A stretch of 48,959 nucleotides of DNA from Companilactobacillus jidongensis (GTDB lineage: Bacteria > Bacillota > Bacilli > Lactobacillales > Lactobacillaceae): the NCBI RefSeq assembly GCF_003946575.1, contig NZ_RHOP01000020.1, forward strand, positions 1 to 48,959. Direction: 5' to 3'. Every line of letters starts with the position of its first letter. Position 1 is the stretch's first letter. Below the pieces are notes generated by a model. It saw only the letters and a list, made by a program, of their open reading frames with translations. It ran no database searches and was not told where the DNA came from. Made by a program: the position numbers and the translations under genes. This document shows, piece by piece, positions 25,536-34,849 of this stretch.

Positions 25536-26324
25536 TTTAAACAGTTCGGTTATTCTTTTTAAGTTTTCCTGTGCATTATTAAAGAGTTCTGTATTATATG
25601 TAGTTAATTCTTCCTCATCAAAATCACGTTTGTCGATATAAATATTATAACGTGCTTCAACTTGTAACGTATGGACATTATCATTTGATCCGTAATGTTT
25701 GGTAATATGACCACCTGTGAATGGAAAATTATCAGAAACTGTATAGTGTTTCTTGATCAGCTCGTTAGTAAGCCAATTTTTGATATGTTCTGAAGAAGTA
25801 TTGTCATAATCATTGCCAACAACGAAGTCAGCGGGTGACATCATTTCAAATCCTGGATAGTAAGCAAAACTATGTAGATCGATCAAATAAATTTCATCAA
25901 ATTGTTTTAATTTATTATCGATCAGTTGTTGCAGTTTATCATGGTACGGCTGGTAGTATTCTGAAATTCTTTGGTCAATTTGCTGTTTATCCAAGGGCTC
26001 ATAATAAAGTGGATGTCCAAAGGTGTTTTGCTGATAGATAACATTATGTCGATAATCACCATTTTCAGAAATATCAAAATTCTTTCGGTTTGGATCGGCG
26101 ACGTAACGGTTGATATTATTCTGCAGCGTTGTAAAACCTAGCTTTGGGATGAAGTCATACAGTTCTTTCAAGAACCAGTCTGTATTAGGTAACTTTACAT
26201 CCTTTCTTAACAGTGGCTTAATATTATCTGGAATAATTGTTCCACTATGTGGAAGACTAAAAATAACAGGGTATTCGTTGGAGTCAGGGTTGAAGCAATC
26301 AAAGTTTGTTTTGGTTGTTTCCAT
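25521..26324 (-). CDS. N-formylglutamate amidohydrolase family protein
   Basis: A 267-residue member of the FGase family, whose known members hydrolyse N-formyl-L-glutamate to formate and glutamate (histidine breakdown, HutG). SLPHSGTIIP near residue 24 and YLIDLHSFAY near 145 carry the zinc-binding residues of the fold; HTLQVEARY near 220 is conserved. No other histidine-degradation gene is nearby, so the substrate may differ. It is the second gene of an operon, 15 nt after an integral membrane protein, with GAGGT as ribosome binding site. Confidence 0.82.
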   Translation of the reverse strand: METTKTNFDCFNPDSNEYPVIFSLPHSGTIIPDNIKPLLRKDVKLPNTDWFLKELYDFIPKLGFTTLQNNINRYVADPNRKNFDISENGDYRHNVIYQQNTFGHPLYYEPLDKQQIDQRISEYYQPYHDKLQQLIDNKLKQFDEIYLIDLHSFAYYPGFEMMSPADFVVGNDYDNTSSEHIKNWLTNELIKKHYTVSDNFPFTGGHITKHYGSNDNVHTLQVEARYNIYIDKRDFDEEELTTYNTELFNNAQENLKRITELFKAKMR

Positions 26325-26339
26325 CTAAGACCTCATTTC

Positions 26340-27023
26340 TCAAATTAATAATAGGAAGTTTCCAATTACTCGGTAAAACAGATTAGATGTGGACAGGTGT
26401 CTGAACTTCTTTAATAGCACTGCTACTACAACAAAAACAACAATTGTGATCGAAGTAAGAGCATTAATATATCCTAACAAGAATAATATCAAAGTTAGGC
26501 CAGAAAGTGTTACTAATTGAACGTAATCAGTTTTTGCACCTTCAAAGTAATCAATTAGAATTGTTGCAATATTTACTAATAATAATGGTACGACAAAATT
26601 GAAAGAAATAAAATGCATGTAAGTATAGGCAATGGCAATCGACATGAAGCTGGGTATGATGAAACTTTCAATTAATGTTTGTAATAATTGATATTTTTCA
26701 TCAATATACTTAGTTGAAAAAAGTAAGACTAATTGTATGAAAATCAGAATGATTACATTTATATTCAAGCTTTTGAATGATAGTGCAATCAGAATCACAT
26801 AAATTAAACTGTAAAGTCCATTGAAATACATATTTGGCTTAAGGGTTCGAATGTATTCCTTATATATGGCGACCATCCCAATCATGATGGCAAGATACCA
26901 GTTGATAGAATAATTATTTAAATTGTGTCCAAAAATAAAAATAAATGGAAAAATATGATAACTTAAGAATTCGATCAATGAAGCAAAAATTTTTTTGTAT
27001 TTTTTATAGGTTAGGTTGTTCAT
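26340..27023 (-). CDS. Uncharacterised polytopic membrane protein
   Basis: A 227-residue, very hydrophobic protein with about seven helices, rich in Ile, Leu and Phe, with a positive N-terminus (MNNLTYKKYKK). I do not recognise a family. It leads a two-gene operon with the N-formylglutamate amidohydrolase homologue. AAGGAG lies 7 nt before ATG, and its promoter is back to back with that of metK. It might be a transporter or a membrane enzyme, but nothing in the sequence decides this. Confidence 0.75.
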   Translation of the reverse strand: MNNLTYKKYKKIFASLIEFLSYHIFPFIFIFGHNLNNYSINWYLAIMIGMVAIYKEYIRTLKPNMYFNGLYSLIYVILIALSFKSLNINVIILIFIQLVLLFSTKYIDEKYQLLQTLIESFIIPSFMSIAIAYTYMHFISFNFVVPLLLVNIATILIDYFEGAKTDYVQLVTLSGLTLILFLLGYINALTSITIVVFVVVAVLLKKFRHLSTSNLFYRVIGNFLLLI

Positions 27024-27049
27024 AACTACTCCTTACAGTATATAAAGCA

Positions 27050-27078
27050 ATACTAATGTAGAAATATATCTTCGTCAA
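27050..27078 (-). promoter_or_regulatory. Promoter of the membrane protein/amidohydrolase operon
   Basis: On the minus strand TTGACG (27078-27073), 17-nt spacer and TAGTAT (27055-27050), 27 nt before ATG. Its -35 lies next to the metK -35 on the other strand. Confidence 0.7.
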
Positions 27079-27079
27079 T

Positions 27080-27107
27080 TTGTTTTAAATTAAATTTGTG
27101 TTAATCT
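27080..27107 (+). promoter_or_regulatory. Promoter of metK
   Basis: TTGTTT (27080-27085), 16-nt spacer, TAATCT (27102-27107) with extended TG. The start near 27113 coincides with the riboswitch 5' end. Confidence 0.65.
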
Positions 27108-27111
27108 ATTA

Positions 27112-27186
27112 AGAGGTTCCTGATGGGATCCTTTTTTTATTGTGATTAATAAAAGGAGAAGCCCTGTAACCGAAAGGTGGAAAAAT
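27112..27186 (+). ncRNA. SMK-box (SAM-III) riboswitch
   Basis: The metK leader contains the SMK-box core AGGTTCC near the 5' side and GCCCTGTAACCGAAAGGTGG on the 3' side, the latter including the Shine-Dalgarno AAGGTGG 8 nt before ATG. In this family SAM binding pairs the Shine-Dalgarno with an upstream anti-SD and blocks translation. Between the arms lies a variable hairpin (CTTTTTTTATT with AATAAAAGG). SMK boxes are known from metK of Lactobacillales. Confidence 0.9.
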
Positions 27187-27187
27187 T

Positions 27188-28384
27188 ATGTCAAAAAATT
27201 ATTTATTTACTTCTGAATCAGTTTCAGAAGGACATCCAGATAAAATGGCTGATCAAATTAGTGACGCCATTCTCGATGCAATCCTAGCAAAGGATAAGAA
27301 TGCACGTGTTGCCTGTGAAACAACTGTTACTACTGGTTTAGTATTGGTTGTAGGTGAGATCTCAACAACAGCTTATGTTGATATCCAAAACGTTGTTCGT
27401 AAGACTATTACGGAAATCGGATATGATGGTACAAATCCTGGTTTCAATGGTAATGGTTGTGCCGTACTTGTTGCGCTTGACGAACAATCACCTGATATCG
27501 CACAAGGTGTTAATGATGCACTTGAAAAGCGTGGTAAAGACGCTGACTTTGATCCATTGGATCAAATTGGTGCTGGAGATCAAGGTTTTGTCTTCGGTTT
27601 CGCTACAAATGAAACCAAAGAATTCATGCCTCTTCCTATTTCATTGGCTCACAAACTTATGCGCAAAACCGCAGAAGTTAGAAAGAACAAGACAATTGAT
27701 TACTTGATGCCAGATGCGAAGTCACAAGTAACAATTGAGTATGACGAGCATGACAAGCCAGTTCGTATTGATACGATCGTTATCAGTACACAACACAAGG
27801 CTGAAGCATCATTGGAACAAGTTCAAAAAGACATCAAAAAGTATGTCATTGATGAAGTTGTACCGCAAGATATGATGGATGACAAGACAAAAATCTTGAT
27901 CAACCCAACAGGCCGCTTCGTTATCGGTGGACCAGAAGGAGATTCTGGACTCACTGGTAGAAAAGTCATCGTTGATACATACGGTGGTTTTGCACGTCAC
28001 GGTGGTGGTGCCTTCTCTGGTAAAGACGCTACCAAGGTTGATCGTTCGGCTAGTTATGCCGCAAGATATATTGCTAAGAACCTTGTTGCCGCAGGTATCG
28101 CTGAGAAAGTTGAAATTCAAATTGCTTATGCCATTGGTGTAGCAAAGCCAGTTTCTATTCACGTTGATACATTTGGTACAAGTGAATATTCTGAAGATCA
28201 AATTGTTGATTGTATTAATGAGTTCTTTGATTTAAGACCATTAGGTATTATCATCATGCTTGATCTTCAAAGACCAATTTATAAACAAACGGCCGCATAT
28301 GGTCATTTCGGACGTACAGATATTGAACTTCCATGGGAAAAACTTGATAAGGTTGATGAGATCAAGAGTTTCTTCAAGGAATAG
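27188..28384 (+). CDS. metK: S-adenosylmethionine synthetase MetK
   Basis: MetK makes SAM from methionine and ATP. Signatures are [15 protein letters not shown] (residues about 12-26), [10 protein letters not shown] (about 118-127) with the ATP-binding hexapeptide, and the P-loop-like GGGAFSGKD (about 268-276). At 398 residues it is full length. Translation is probably turned down when SAM is high by the overlapping SMK box. It is monocistronic, with a strong terminator after it. Confidence 0.97.
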   Translation: MSKNYLFTSESVSEGHPDKMADQISDAILDAILAKDKNARVACETTVTTGLVLVVGEISTTAYVDIQNVVRKTITEIGYDGTNPGFNGNGCAVLVALDEQSPDIAQGVNDALEKRGKDADFDPLDQIGAGDQGFVFGFATNETKEFMPLPISLAHKLMRKTAEVRKNKTIDYLMPDAKSQVTIEYDEHDKPVRIDTIVISTQHKAEASLEQVQKDIKKYVIDEVVPQDMMDDKTKILINPTGRFVIGGPEGDSGLTGRKVIVDTYGGFARHGGGAFSGKDATKVDRSASYAARYIAKNLVAAGIAEKVEIQIAYAIGVAKPVSIHVDTFGTSEYSEDQIVDCINEFFDLRPLGIIIMLDLQRPIYKQTAAYGHFGRTDIELPWEKLDKVDEIKSFFKE

Positions 28385-28394
28385 TAGATGATTA

Positions 28395-28443
28395 CAGAGG
28401 CGTTCCTTTAAAGCTAATACTTTAAAGGACCTCTGTTTTTTTT
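28395..28443 (+). terminator. Terminator after metK
   Basis: Long hairpin: CAGAGG/CCTCTG outer helix and TCCTTTAAAG/CTTTAAAGGA inner helix region, followed by eight Ts. Confidence 0.92.
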
Positions 28444-28480
28444 ATGTCATTATTTAGTTTTTGAGGGGGAAGTATTTTTA

Positions 28481-29959
28481 ATGGAACAAAAAAATCAATC
28501 AAATGTAGTTGTAGTAACTATCGCAATCTTTATTGCTACATTCATGACTGCTGTTGAGGGAACGATTGTATCTACTGCCATGCCTACAATTATTGGTAGT
28601 TTACATGGTGTGAGTTTGATGAACTGGGTTTTCTCAATTTATTTATTAATGACGGCCGTTTCAACACCAATTTATGGTAAGTTGTCAGATATTATCGGAC
28701 GTAAGCCGGTGTTAATGTTTGGATTGGCATTGTTCATCGTTGGTTCAACACTCTGTGCAATGTCTAATTCAATGATTACCTTGATTTTGGCTCGAGTAAT
28801 TCAGGGATTGGGATCAGGTGCAATTCAGCCTCTAACATTTACTATTATTGCAGATATTTATCCATTGGATAAACGTGCAAAAATCTTAGGATTCAACGGA
28901 TCCGCTTGGGGAATTGCCGCAATTATTGCACCATTATTAGGTGGATTCATTGTTGAAAAACTTAGCTGGCATTGGGTATTCTTAATCAATTTACCAGTAG
29001 GATTGGTCACAATTGCGTTGATTTGGATTTTCTTAAAAGAAGATAAACGTGAGCATGATAAAGTCAAAATCGATTATATTGGGACGGTTTTATTAGTTTT
29101 GATCCTACTACCGCTAATGCTTGCACTTCAAAATTTAAGTGCTAGTTCAATGCTATTACCAATCGGTTTGGCAGCAATTTCAGTTATTTCGGTCATATTG
29201 TTTATCAAAGTCGAAAAACGTGTTGCAGATCCAATTTTGCCATTACAATTATTTAAAAATAAAACCTTTGTAATTCAAAATGTTATCGCACTATTGGTTA
29301 GTGGATTCTTAATTGGTTTTGAAGCATACATTCCAACTTGGATGCAGGGGATTTTGGGATTGAGTCCGTCGATGGGTGGTTTTGCTGTTACACCAAGTTC
29401 AATTGTTTGGATCATAGGTTCATTCTGGGCGGGGTCACTAATTAGAAAAATGGCACCAAACAGAATTATTTATATTAGTTTATTCTTTATTGGATTAGCT
29501 AATATTGCGTTGTTGACTGCCACAGTTTCATCACCGTTCATTTATTTCTGTGGTTTAGCAGCAGTTGCCGGGCTAGGATTTGGTCTAACCATTACCACTA
29601 CTACGGTGACTACACAAACGGTAGTTGCACCTGAAAATGTCGGTGTCGCAACTAGTTTTAATACCTTATTGCGTACCATTGGTCAATCAATGATGGTTTC
29701 AGTTTACGGTATCATTCTTAATACTGCCTTAATCAAAGGTGCAGCTGAGAACAAAAAAATAACTGTCGATATGATGAATCAATTAATTGATCCACAGACC
29801 GCCAGTTCCTTGCCAACTGAGCTTTTACCCAAAATGAGACAAATTCTTTTTTCTGGATTGCACAATATGTACGTCGCATCTCTAGTATTATTAATACTAG
29901 GCTTAATTCTAAATGCCTTTGAGCTTAAGAATAGAAAGATTCTTGGCTCTGAACAATAG
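28481..29959 (+). CDS. MFS multidrug exporter, DHA2 family (14 TM)
   Basis: A 492-residue drug:H+ antiporter-2 type transporter. The first helix region has ATFMTAVEGTIVSTAMPTI (motif D1), loop 2-3 has GKLSDIIGRKPV (motif A), and helix 5 carries GSAWGIAAIIAPLLGG (motif C, the antiporter signature). Fourteen hydrophobic segments fit EmrB/QacA relatives. Substrates are usually lipophilic cations or bile salts but cannot be predicted. A GAGGGGGAAG site precedes ATG. Its last 51 nt overlap the convergent PAP2 gene. Confidence 0.92.
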   Translation: MEQKNQSNVVVVTIAIFIATFMTAVEGTIVSTAMPTIIGSLHGVSLMNWVFSIYLLMTAVSTPIYGKLSDIIGRKPVLMFGLALFIVGSTLCAMSNSMITLILARVIQGLGSGAIQPLTFTIIADIYPLDKRAKILGFNGSAWGIAAIIAPLLGGFIVEKLSWHWVFLINLPVGLVTIALIWIFLKEDKREHDKVKIDYIGTVLLVLILLPLMLALQNLSASSMLLPIGLAAISVISVILFIKVEKRVADPILPLQLFKNKTFVIQNVIALLVSGFLIGFEAYIPTWMQGILGLSPSMGGFAVTPSSIVWIIGSFWAGSLIRKMAPNRIIYISLFFIGLANIALLTATVSSPFIYFCGLAAVAGLGFGLTITTTTVTTQTVVAPENVGVATSFNTLLRTIGQSMMVSVYGIILNTALIKGAAENKKITVDMMNQLIDPQTASSLPTELLPKMRQILFSGLHNMYVASLVLLILGLILNAFELKNRKILGSEQ

Positions 29960-30553
29960 AGTTGTGAATATGAGAATGGTTGCTGCCAAGAGGTAGCCAC
30001 CAACAACATCACTTGGATAGTGAACTCCAAGGAAGATACGACTGTATCCGATTAGAATTACTAATCCAATTGCGATGAGACTTAGTGTTATTTTTACACT
30101 TAACTTTTTGAACACAAATAGTGCAATGATCAGTAATGATATATATAATGCGAATGATCCAGCGGAATGCCCACTAGGGAAACTATAACCACCGGCGTAA
30201 ACATAATGATGATGTTCTGGCCTGGGACGTTGGACATACATTTTAATAGTATGGTTGATCCATGAAACAGTAATTTCATTGATTGCGACAAATCCTGCTG
30301 CATAAAAATATTTCATTAAGGATAATATAATTACAGAAATAATAGTTAGAATTGTAATTGTGTTAGTGTTTCCACAGGAAGTTAAAAATCTAAAAATACT
30401 AAGTGAAAAGGCGTTGTGATGATAAACTTGTCTGATTACGGTTTGATCAAATGTCTTAATGAAACTTGTTTGGTTACTAACCATTAAGCTCCAAATAATG
30501 AAACAGATCAGCAGTAATAAATTAAAAAAAGACATTTTTTTAGAAATTTTCAT
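29909..30553 (-). CDS. PAP2 family phosphatase (membrane)
   Basis: A 214-residue type 2 phosphatidic acid phosphatase. The three catalytic motifs are present: KMYVQRPRP (about residues 112-120), PSGHS (about 136-140) with the nucleophile-assisting His, and SRIFLGVHYPSD (about 180-191) with the catalytic His and Asp. Five or six membrane helices place the site outside the membrane. Family members dephosphorylate phosphatidic acid, PGP or undecaprenyl pyrophosphate; the last would suit cell-wall lipid recycling. The 3' end overlaps the MFS gene by 51 nt tail to tail. Confidence 0.92.
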   Translation of the reverse strand: MKISKKMSFFNLLLLICFIIWSLMVSNQTSFIKTFDQTVIRQVYHHNAFSLSIFRFLTSCGNTNTITILTIISVIILSLMKYFYAAGFVAINEITVSWINHTIKMYVQRPRPEHHHYVYAGGYSFPSGHSAGSFALYISLLIIALFVFKKLSVKITLSLIAIGLVILIGYSRIFLGVHYPSDVVGGYLLAATILIFTTLLFRAKNLSILKLKGI

Positions 30554-30633
30554 TGTTTTTACTCTCTATTGTTTAAATTTTGGTTAAGAAATTATATAAT
30601 ATTGTATAAGCTTTTATGTGGGGTAAATGAAAT

Positions 30634-31941
30634 ATGACTATTACACGTCGTGAGCGCATTCGTGAAGAGAATCGTTTGACTAAATTAAATAATAAAAGTA
30701 TCAAAAGTGCAAATTTGCGTAAGAACGTTACTTTCTTAGGCGGTAGTTTGGTTGTCGGTGGAGTATTTGCTCAATTAGCCGATGTATCAACTACTGTGCC
30801 TGTTTATGCTGAAGCCACTTCTACAAGTACAACAGATTCGACTACTAGTGTAACAGGGATGGTCACGCCTCGTGGTGTTGGTGATCAAAACTTCATCAAT
30901 TACATTGGTAATTCGGCTCGTAAATTAGCTGACAATAATGACATTTATGCATCTGTTATGATTGCTCAAGCTATGGTCGAGAGTGGCTGGGGTACTAGTG
31001 GTTTAGCCAGTGCACCTAACTATAATCTGTTCGGAGTAAAAGGCTCGTACAATGGTGAATCAGTTAACATGGGAACTCAAGAAGATGATGGAACTGGTAG
31101 TTTGTATTCGATCAGTTCTAACTTCAGAAAGTATCCATCGTACAAGGAATCGCTTGAAGATTACGTTTCATTGATCAGGGGTGGTGTGTCAGGCAATCCT
31201 GAGATCTACGCTGGCGCATGGAAGAGTAATACTGAGTCGTACAAAGATGCTACAGCTTATTTGACAGGTCGTTACGCTACTGATACTACTTATGCGGACA
31301 AATTGAATGCTATCATTCAAAAGTACGATTTAACTAAATTTGATACTGATACTGATTCACAAGATCAAACGTACGTCTTTGCATCAGGTGATACATTACA
31401 ATCAGTTGCGGACAAGTTCAATATGACCGTTGAAACATTAATGGGACTTAACAACTTGAAGACGAGTAGCTATGTATATCCTGGCAAAACATTGACAGTT
31501 TTGAAGGTCATTGGTAATGATTCAACAGACAATCAACAACCTGTTACTGTAACTAATACAGCCAGCGTAACTGGTACAACTGATTCTTCAGCAACCGCTA
31601 CAAGTTCTGATGTTTATGGTAATGATCAAGCACCAATTATTGTACAAGATGAAACTGACGGAGTTAAGAAGTACGATGCGTCCAATAGTTCATCCAATAC
31701 TGCGGTCTCAGTCAAGAATACTTTGACCACCGGAACAACCGGCGCTTCAAACAATTCGTCAACTGAAACTGATAATAGTTCAACAGCAACTAATGATTCA
31801 ACTGACAGCTCTGTAACAGTTCAAGATGGTGACACAATTGACTCGATTGCATCACAGGCTAATACAACTGCTGATCAGATCAAACAAGATAATAATTTAA
31901 ATTCCGATTTATTGGTTGTCGGACAGAAGTTAATGGTATAG
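30634..31941 (+). CDS. Secreted N-acetylglucosaminidase (GH73) with two LysM domains
   Basis: A 435-residue peptidoglycan hydrolase. The basic N-terminus, hydrophobic stretch (about 33-50) and VYAEA suggest secretion with cleavage near residue 60. The GH73 catalytic domain runs about 80-232, with Glu116 in AQAMVESGWG as probable acid and the NYNLFGVKG element. LysM 1 is at about 247-290 and LysM 2 at about 393-435, separated by a 100-residue Ser/Thr/Asn-rich linker. It probably cuts glycan strands during growth or cell separation. GTGGGG lies upstream of ATG. A promoter for leuS lies over its stop codon. Confidence 0.93.
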   Translation: MTITRRERIREENRLTKLNNKSIKSANLRKNVTFLGGSLVVGGVFAQLADVSTTVPVYAEATSTSTTDSTTSVTGMVTPRGVGDQNFINYIGNSARKLADNNDIYASVMIAQAMVESGWGTSGLASAPNYNLFGVKGSYNGESVNMGTQEDDGTGSLYSISSNFRKYPSYKESLEDYVSLIRGGVSGNPEIYAGAWKSNTESYKDATAYLTGRYATDTTYADKLNAIIQKYDLTKFDTDTDSQDQTYVFASGDTLQSVADKFNMTVETLMGLNNLKTSSYVYPGKTLTVLKVIGNDSTDNQQPVTVTNTASVTGTTDSSATATSSDVYGNDQAPIIVQDETDGVKKYDASNSSSNTAVSVKNTLTTGTTGASNNSSTETDNSSTATNDSTDSSVTVQDGDTIDSIASQANTTADQIKQDNNLNSDLLVVGQKLMV

Positions 31942-31944
31942 TAT
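31916..31944 (+). promoter_or_regulatory. Promoter of the leuS leader
   Basis: TTGTCG (31916-31921), 17-nt spacer and TAGTAT (31939-31944). The -10 spans the stop codon of the preceding hydrolase gene. The start near 31951 suits the T-box leader. Confidence 0.65.
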
Positions 31945-31950
31945 ATAAAC

Positions 31951-32173
31951 CAACGGAAATAGTAAGTGAAAGAAGAATTTCAGAAAGTACGTGGATAATG
32001 TGAACGTATAACTTCTTTGACCGAACTCATCCATTTAAGTTTAATTACTGAACTAACAGTAGGTAATTACGAATAGTCCGCGTTAAGGCATTCAAGAGTC
32101 GTTCTATTTGAACGGAACTTAGGTGGTAACGCGATAATTTCGTCCTATGATTAATTTCATAGGGCGATTTTTT
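31951..32173 (+). ncRNA. T-box leader, leucine-specific
   Basis: A tRNA-sensing leader upstream of leuS. The T-box AGGTGGTAACGCG (32121-32133) is followed by terminator arms CGTCCTATGA and TCATAGGGCG plus six Ts (to 32173). In stem I the specifier loop CGAACTCATCC gives specifier codon CTC (32026-32028), leucine, agreeing with the gene. Uncharged tRNA-Leu would stabilise the antiterminator and permit leuS transcription. Confidence 0.93.
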
Positions 32174-32205
32174 ATTATCGTGACAAATTATTTGGAGGAT
32201 ACAAT

Positions 32206-34626
32206 ATGTACAATCACAATACAGTTGAGAAAAAATGGCAAAAATATTGGAAAGAAAATCAAACTTTCAAAACTACTAATGATAAGGATAAGAAGAACTA
32301 TTATGCACTAGATATGTTCCCATATCCATCTGGACAAGGTCTACACGTTGGACATCCAGAAGGTTACACAGCCACTGATATTCTTGCTCGTATGAAACGT
32401 GCTCAAGGATACAATGTTTTGCACCCAATGGGTTTTGATGCATTTGGACTACCAGCTGAACAATATGCTATGGATACAGGTCACAATCCAGCTGACTTCA
32501 CAGAAAAAAATATTCAAAACTTCAAACGTCAAATTAATTCACTTGGATTTTCATATGATTGGGATCGTGAAGTTCAAACGACTGATCCTAAGTATTACAA
32601 GTGGACACAATGGATCTTCGAACAAATGTACAAGAAGGGTCTAGCTTATGAAGCTGAAGTTCCAGTTAACTGGAGCCCAGACCTTGGTACAGTTGTTGCC
32701 AATGAAGAAGTTATCGATGGTAAGACTGAACGTGGTGGTTTTCCAGTTGTTAGAAAACCTATGCGTCAATGGATGTTGAAAATAACAGCATATGCCGACA
32801 GATTATTGGATGATTTGGATGACATTGACTGGCCAGAAAGTATCAAAGAAATGCAACGTAACTGGATCGGTCGTTCAATCGGTGCTCATATTGATTTCAA
32901 AATTGATGGCTACGATGACAAAAAAATAACAGTCTTTACAACACGTGCTGATACTATTTTCGGTGTCTCATACGTTGTCCTGGCTCCAGAAAACAAACTT
33001 GTTGATGCAATCACAACGGATGAGCAACGTGCTGCTGTTGATGCATACAAAGAAGAAGCCGCTCGTAAGTCAGACCTTGATAGAACTGACTTGAACCATG
33101 ATAAAACAGGTACATTTACTGGTGCTTATGCTATCAACCCCGTAAATGGCGAAAAAGTTCAGATTTGGATTTCAGATTATGTTTTAGCAACATATGGTAC
33201 AGGTGCCGTTATGGCTGTTCCAGCCCATGATGATCGTGATTTTGCTTTTGCTACAAAGTTCAACTTACCAATCAAGCAAGTTGTTGAAGGTGGAGATATT
33301 ACTAAAGAGGCCTTCGGTGGTGACGGTGCGCACGTCAATTCAGAATTCTTAGATGGATTACATCAAAAAGAAGCTATTGATAAGGCAATTGAATACCTAG
33401 AAGACAAGGGTTACGGTAAGAAATTTGTTAACTACAAACTTCGTGACTGGTTATTCTCACGTCAAAGATATTGGGGTGAACCAATTCCTGTTATCCATTG
33501 GGAAGATGGTGAAACAACTCTAGTTCCTGAAGATGAATTACCACTTAAATTGCCTGCTGAAGCTGATATCAAGCCATCAGGAACAGGTGAATCACCACTT
33601 GCTAACTTGACTGATTGGGTAAATGTTGTTGATAAGAACGGTCGTAAAGGTCGTCGTGAAACTAATACAATGCCACAATGGGCAGGTAGCTCATGGTATT
33701 ACTTAAGATATATCGATCCACACAATGATGAAAAACTGGCCGACTACGATTTACTAAAAGAATGGTTGCCAGTTGACTTGTACATTGGTGGTGCAGAACA
33801 TGCTGTGCTTCACTTGCTATATGCTAGATTCTGGCACAAAGTATTGTATGACTTGGGTGTTGTTCCAACTAAGGAACCATTCCAAAAACTATTCAACCAA
33901 GGTATGATCTTAGGAGATAATCACGAGAAGATGTCTAAGTCTAAGGGTAATGTTGTTAATCCAGATGATGTTGTTGAATCATATGGTGCTGATACCTTGA
34001 GAGTCTATGAGATGTTCATGGGTCCATTGGATGCATCAATTCCTTGGTCAGAAAACGGACTATCTGGAGCACACAAGTTCCTTGACCGTGTCTGGAGATT
34101 ATTCATCAATGACGATGATTACAGCACGCTTCGCGATGGTTATGTTGTTGATAAGAATGACGGCAAGTTGGATAAGATTTATAACGAAACAGTTAAGAAA
34201 GTTACTGAAGATTATGATGCTTTGCGTTTCAATACGGCTATTTCACAAATGATGGTTTTCGTAAATGAAGCTCACAAAGTTGATACAATGCCTAAAGAAT
34301 ATGCTGAAGGATTCGTTAAGTTGCTTGCACCTATCGCACCACATATGATGGAAGAATTATGGAGTAAGTATGGACACGAAGGTTCAATCAGTTATGCAGC
34401 ATGGCCAACTTATGACGAAAGCAAAATGATTTCGGCTACCGTTGAATTGATCGTTCAAGTTAATGGTAAGTTGAGAGATAAGATGGAAGTACCTGTTGGA
34501 ATGGGCAAAGATGAAATTGAAAAATTAGCCCGTGAAGATGAAAAAATCATGAAATTTACTGAAGGAAAGAATATTGTTAAGGTAATTGTTATTCCTAACA
34601 AGATAGTTAATATTGTAGTTAAGTAG
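32206..34626 (+). CDS. leuS: Leucyl-tRNA synthetase
   Basis: A class Ia synthetase of 806 residues that charges tRNA-Leu. The HIGH motif appears as [11 protein letters not shown] (residues about 46-56) and KMSKS as [13 protein letters not shown] (about 575-587). An editing domain (CP1) is present between, with [16 protein letters not shown] [13 protein letters not shown] and the conserved [21 protein letters not shown] lies 9 nt before ATG. A T-box leader precedes it, and a hairpin without T-run plus a true terminator follow. Confidence 0.97.
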   Translation: MYNHNTVEKKWQKYWKENQTFKTTNDKDKKNYYALDMFPYPSGQGLHVGHPEGYTATDILARMKRAQGYNVLHPMGFDAFGLPAEQYAMDTGHNPADFTEKNIQNFKRQINSLGFSYDWDREVQTTDPKYYKWTQWIFEQMYKKGLAYEAEVPVNWSPDLGTVVANEEVIDGKTERGGFPVVRKPMRQWMLKITAYADRLLDDLDDIDWPESIKEMQRNWIGRSIGAHIDFKIDGYDDKKITVFTTRADTIFGVSYVVLAPENKLVDAITTDEQRAAVDAYKEEAARKSDLDRTDLNHDKTGTFTGAYAINPVNGEKVQIWISDYVLATYGTGAVMAVPAHDDRDFAFATKFNLPIKQVVEGGDITKEAFGGDGAHVNSEFLDGLHQKEAIDKAIEYLEDKGYGKKFVNYKLRDWLFSRQRYWGEPIPVIHWEDGETTLVPEDELPLKLPAEADIKPSGTGESPLANLTDWVNVVDKNGRKGRRETNTMPQWAGSSWYYLRYIDPHNDEKLADYDLLKEWLPVDLYIGGAEHAVLHLLYARFWHKVLYDLGVVPTKEPFQKLFNQGMILGDNHEKMSKSKGNVVNPDDVVESYGADTLRVYEMFMGPLDASIPWSENGLSGAHKFLDRVWRLFINDDDYSTLRDGYVVDKNDGKLDKIYNETVKKVTEDYDALRFNTAISQMMVFVNEAHKVDTMPKEYAEGFVKLLAPIAPHMMEELWSKYGHEGSISYAAWPTYDESKMISATVELIVQVNGKLRDKMEVPVGMGKDEIEKLAREDEKIMKFTEGKNIVKVIVIPNKIVNIVVK

Positions 34627-34713
34627 AGAGTTGAAAAAGACGGAACCTGTTTTTCACAACTCATTTGGGATAATAATTTCAAAACAGACTTCAAAAAATA
34701 AATATTCAATTTT

Positions 34714-34749
34714 AAGAGGTTGTGATGGACAAATCACAGTCTCTTTTTT
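34714..34749 (+). terminator. Terminator after leuS
   Basis: Hairpin AGAGGTTGTGAT/ATCACAGTCTCT with G-T pairs and six Ts. An additional hairpin GAGTTG/CAACTC (34628-34662) lies directly after the stop but lacks a T-run. Confidence 0.8.
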
Positions 34750-34809
34750 AGAATTTAATTGCAATTAATTGAATTTAAGAGTATTTTTAAGTTTCTGAGT
34801 TCACAACTT

Positions 34810-34818
34810 TGCTATAAT
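34810..34818 (+). promoter_or_regulatory. Extended -10 promoter of the flippase gene
   Basis: TGC-TATAAT (34810-34818) is a perfect extended -10, 32 nt before the gene; no convincing -35 is seen. Confidence 0.6.
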
Positions 34819-34849
34819 TGAAGAGATAGTTTTTAAGGTGGTGCAGGAC

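Noticed and set aside
27120-27140. GGATCC followed by seven Ts upstream of metK as a terminator
   Set aside because: It is part of the SMK-box leader, and the hairpin immediately before the T-run is too weak for a terminator.
34628-34662. Hairpin directly after leuS as the main terminator
   Set aside because: GAGTTG/CAACTC hairpin has no following T-run; a better terminator lies at 34714-34749.
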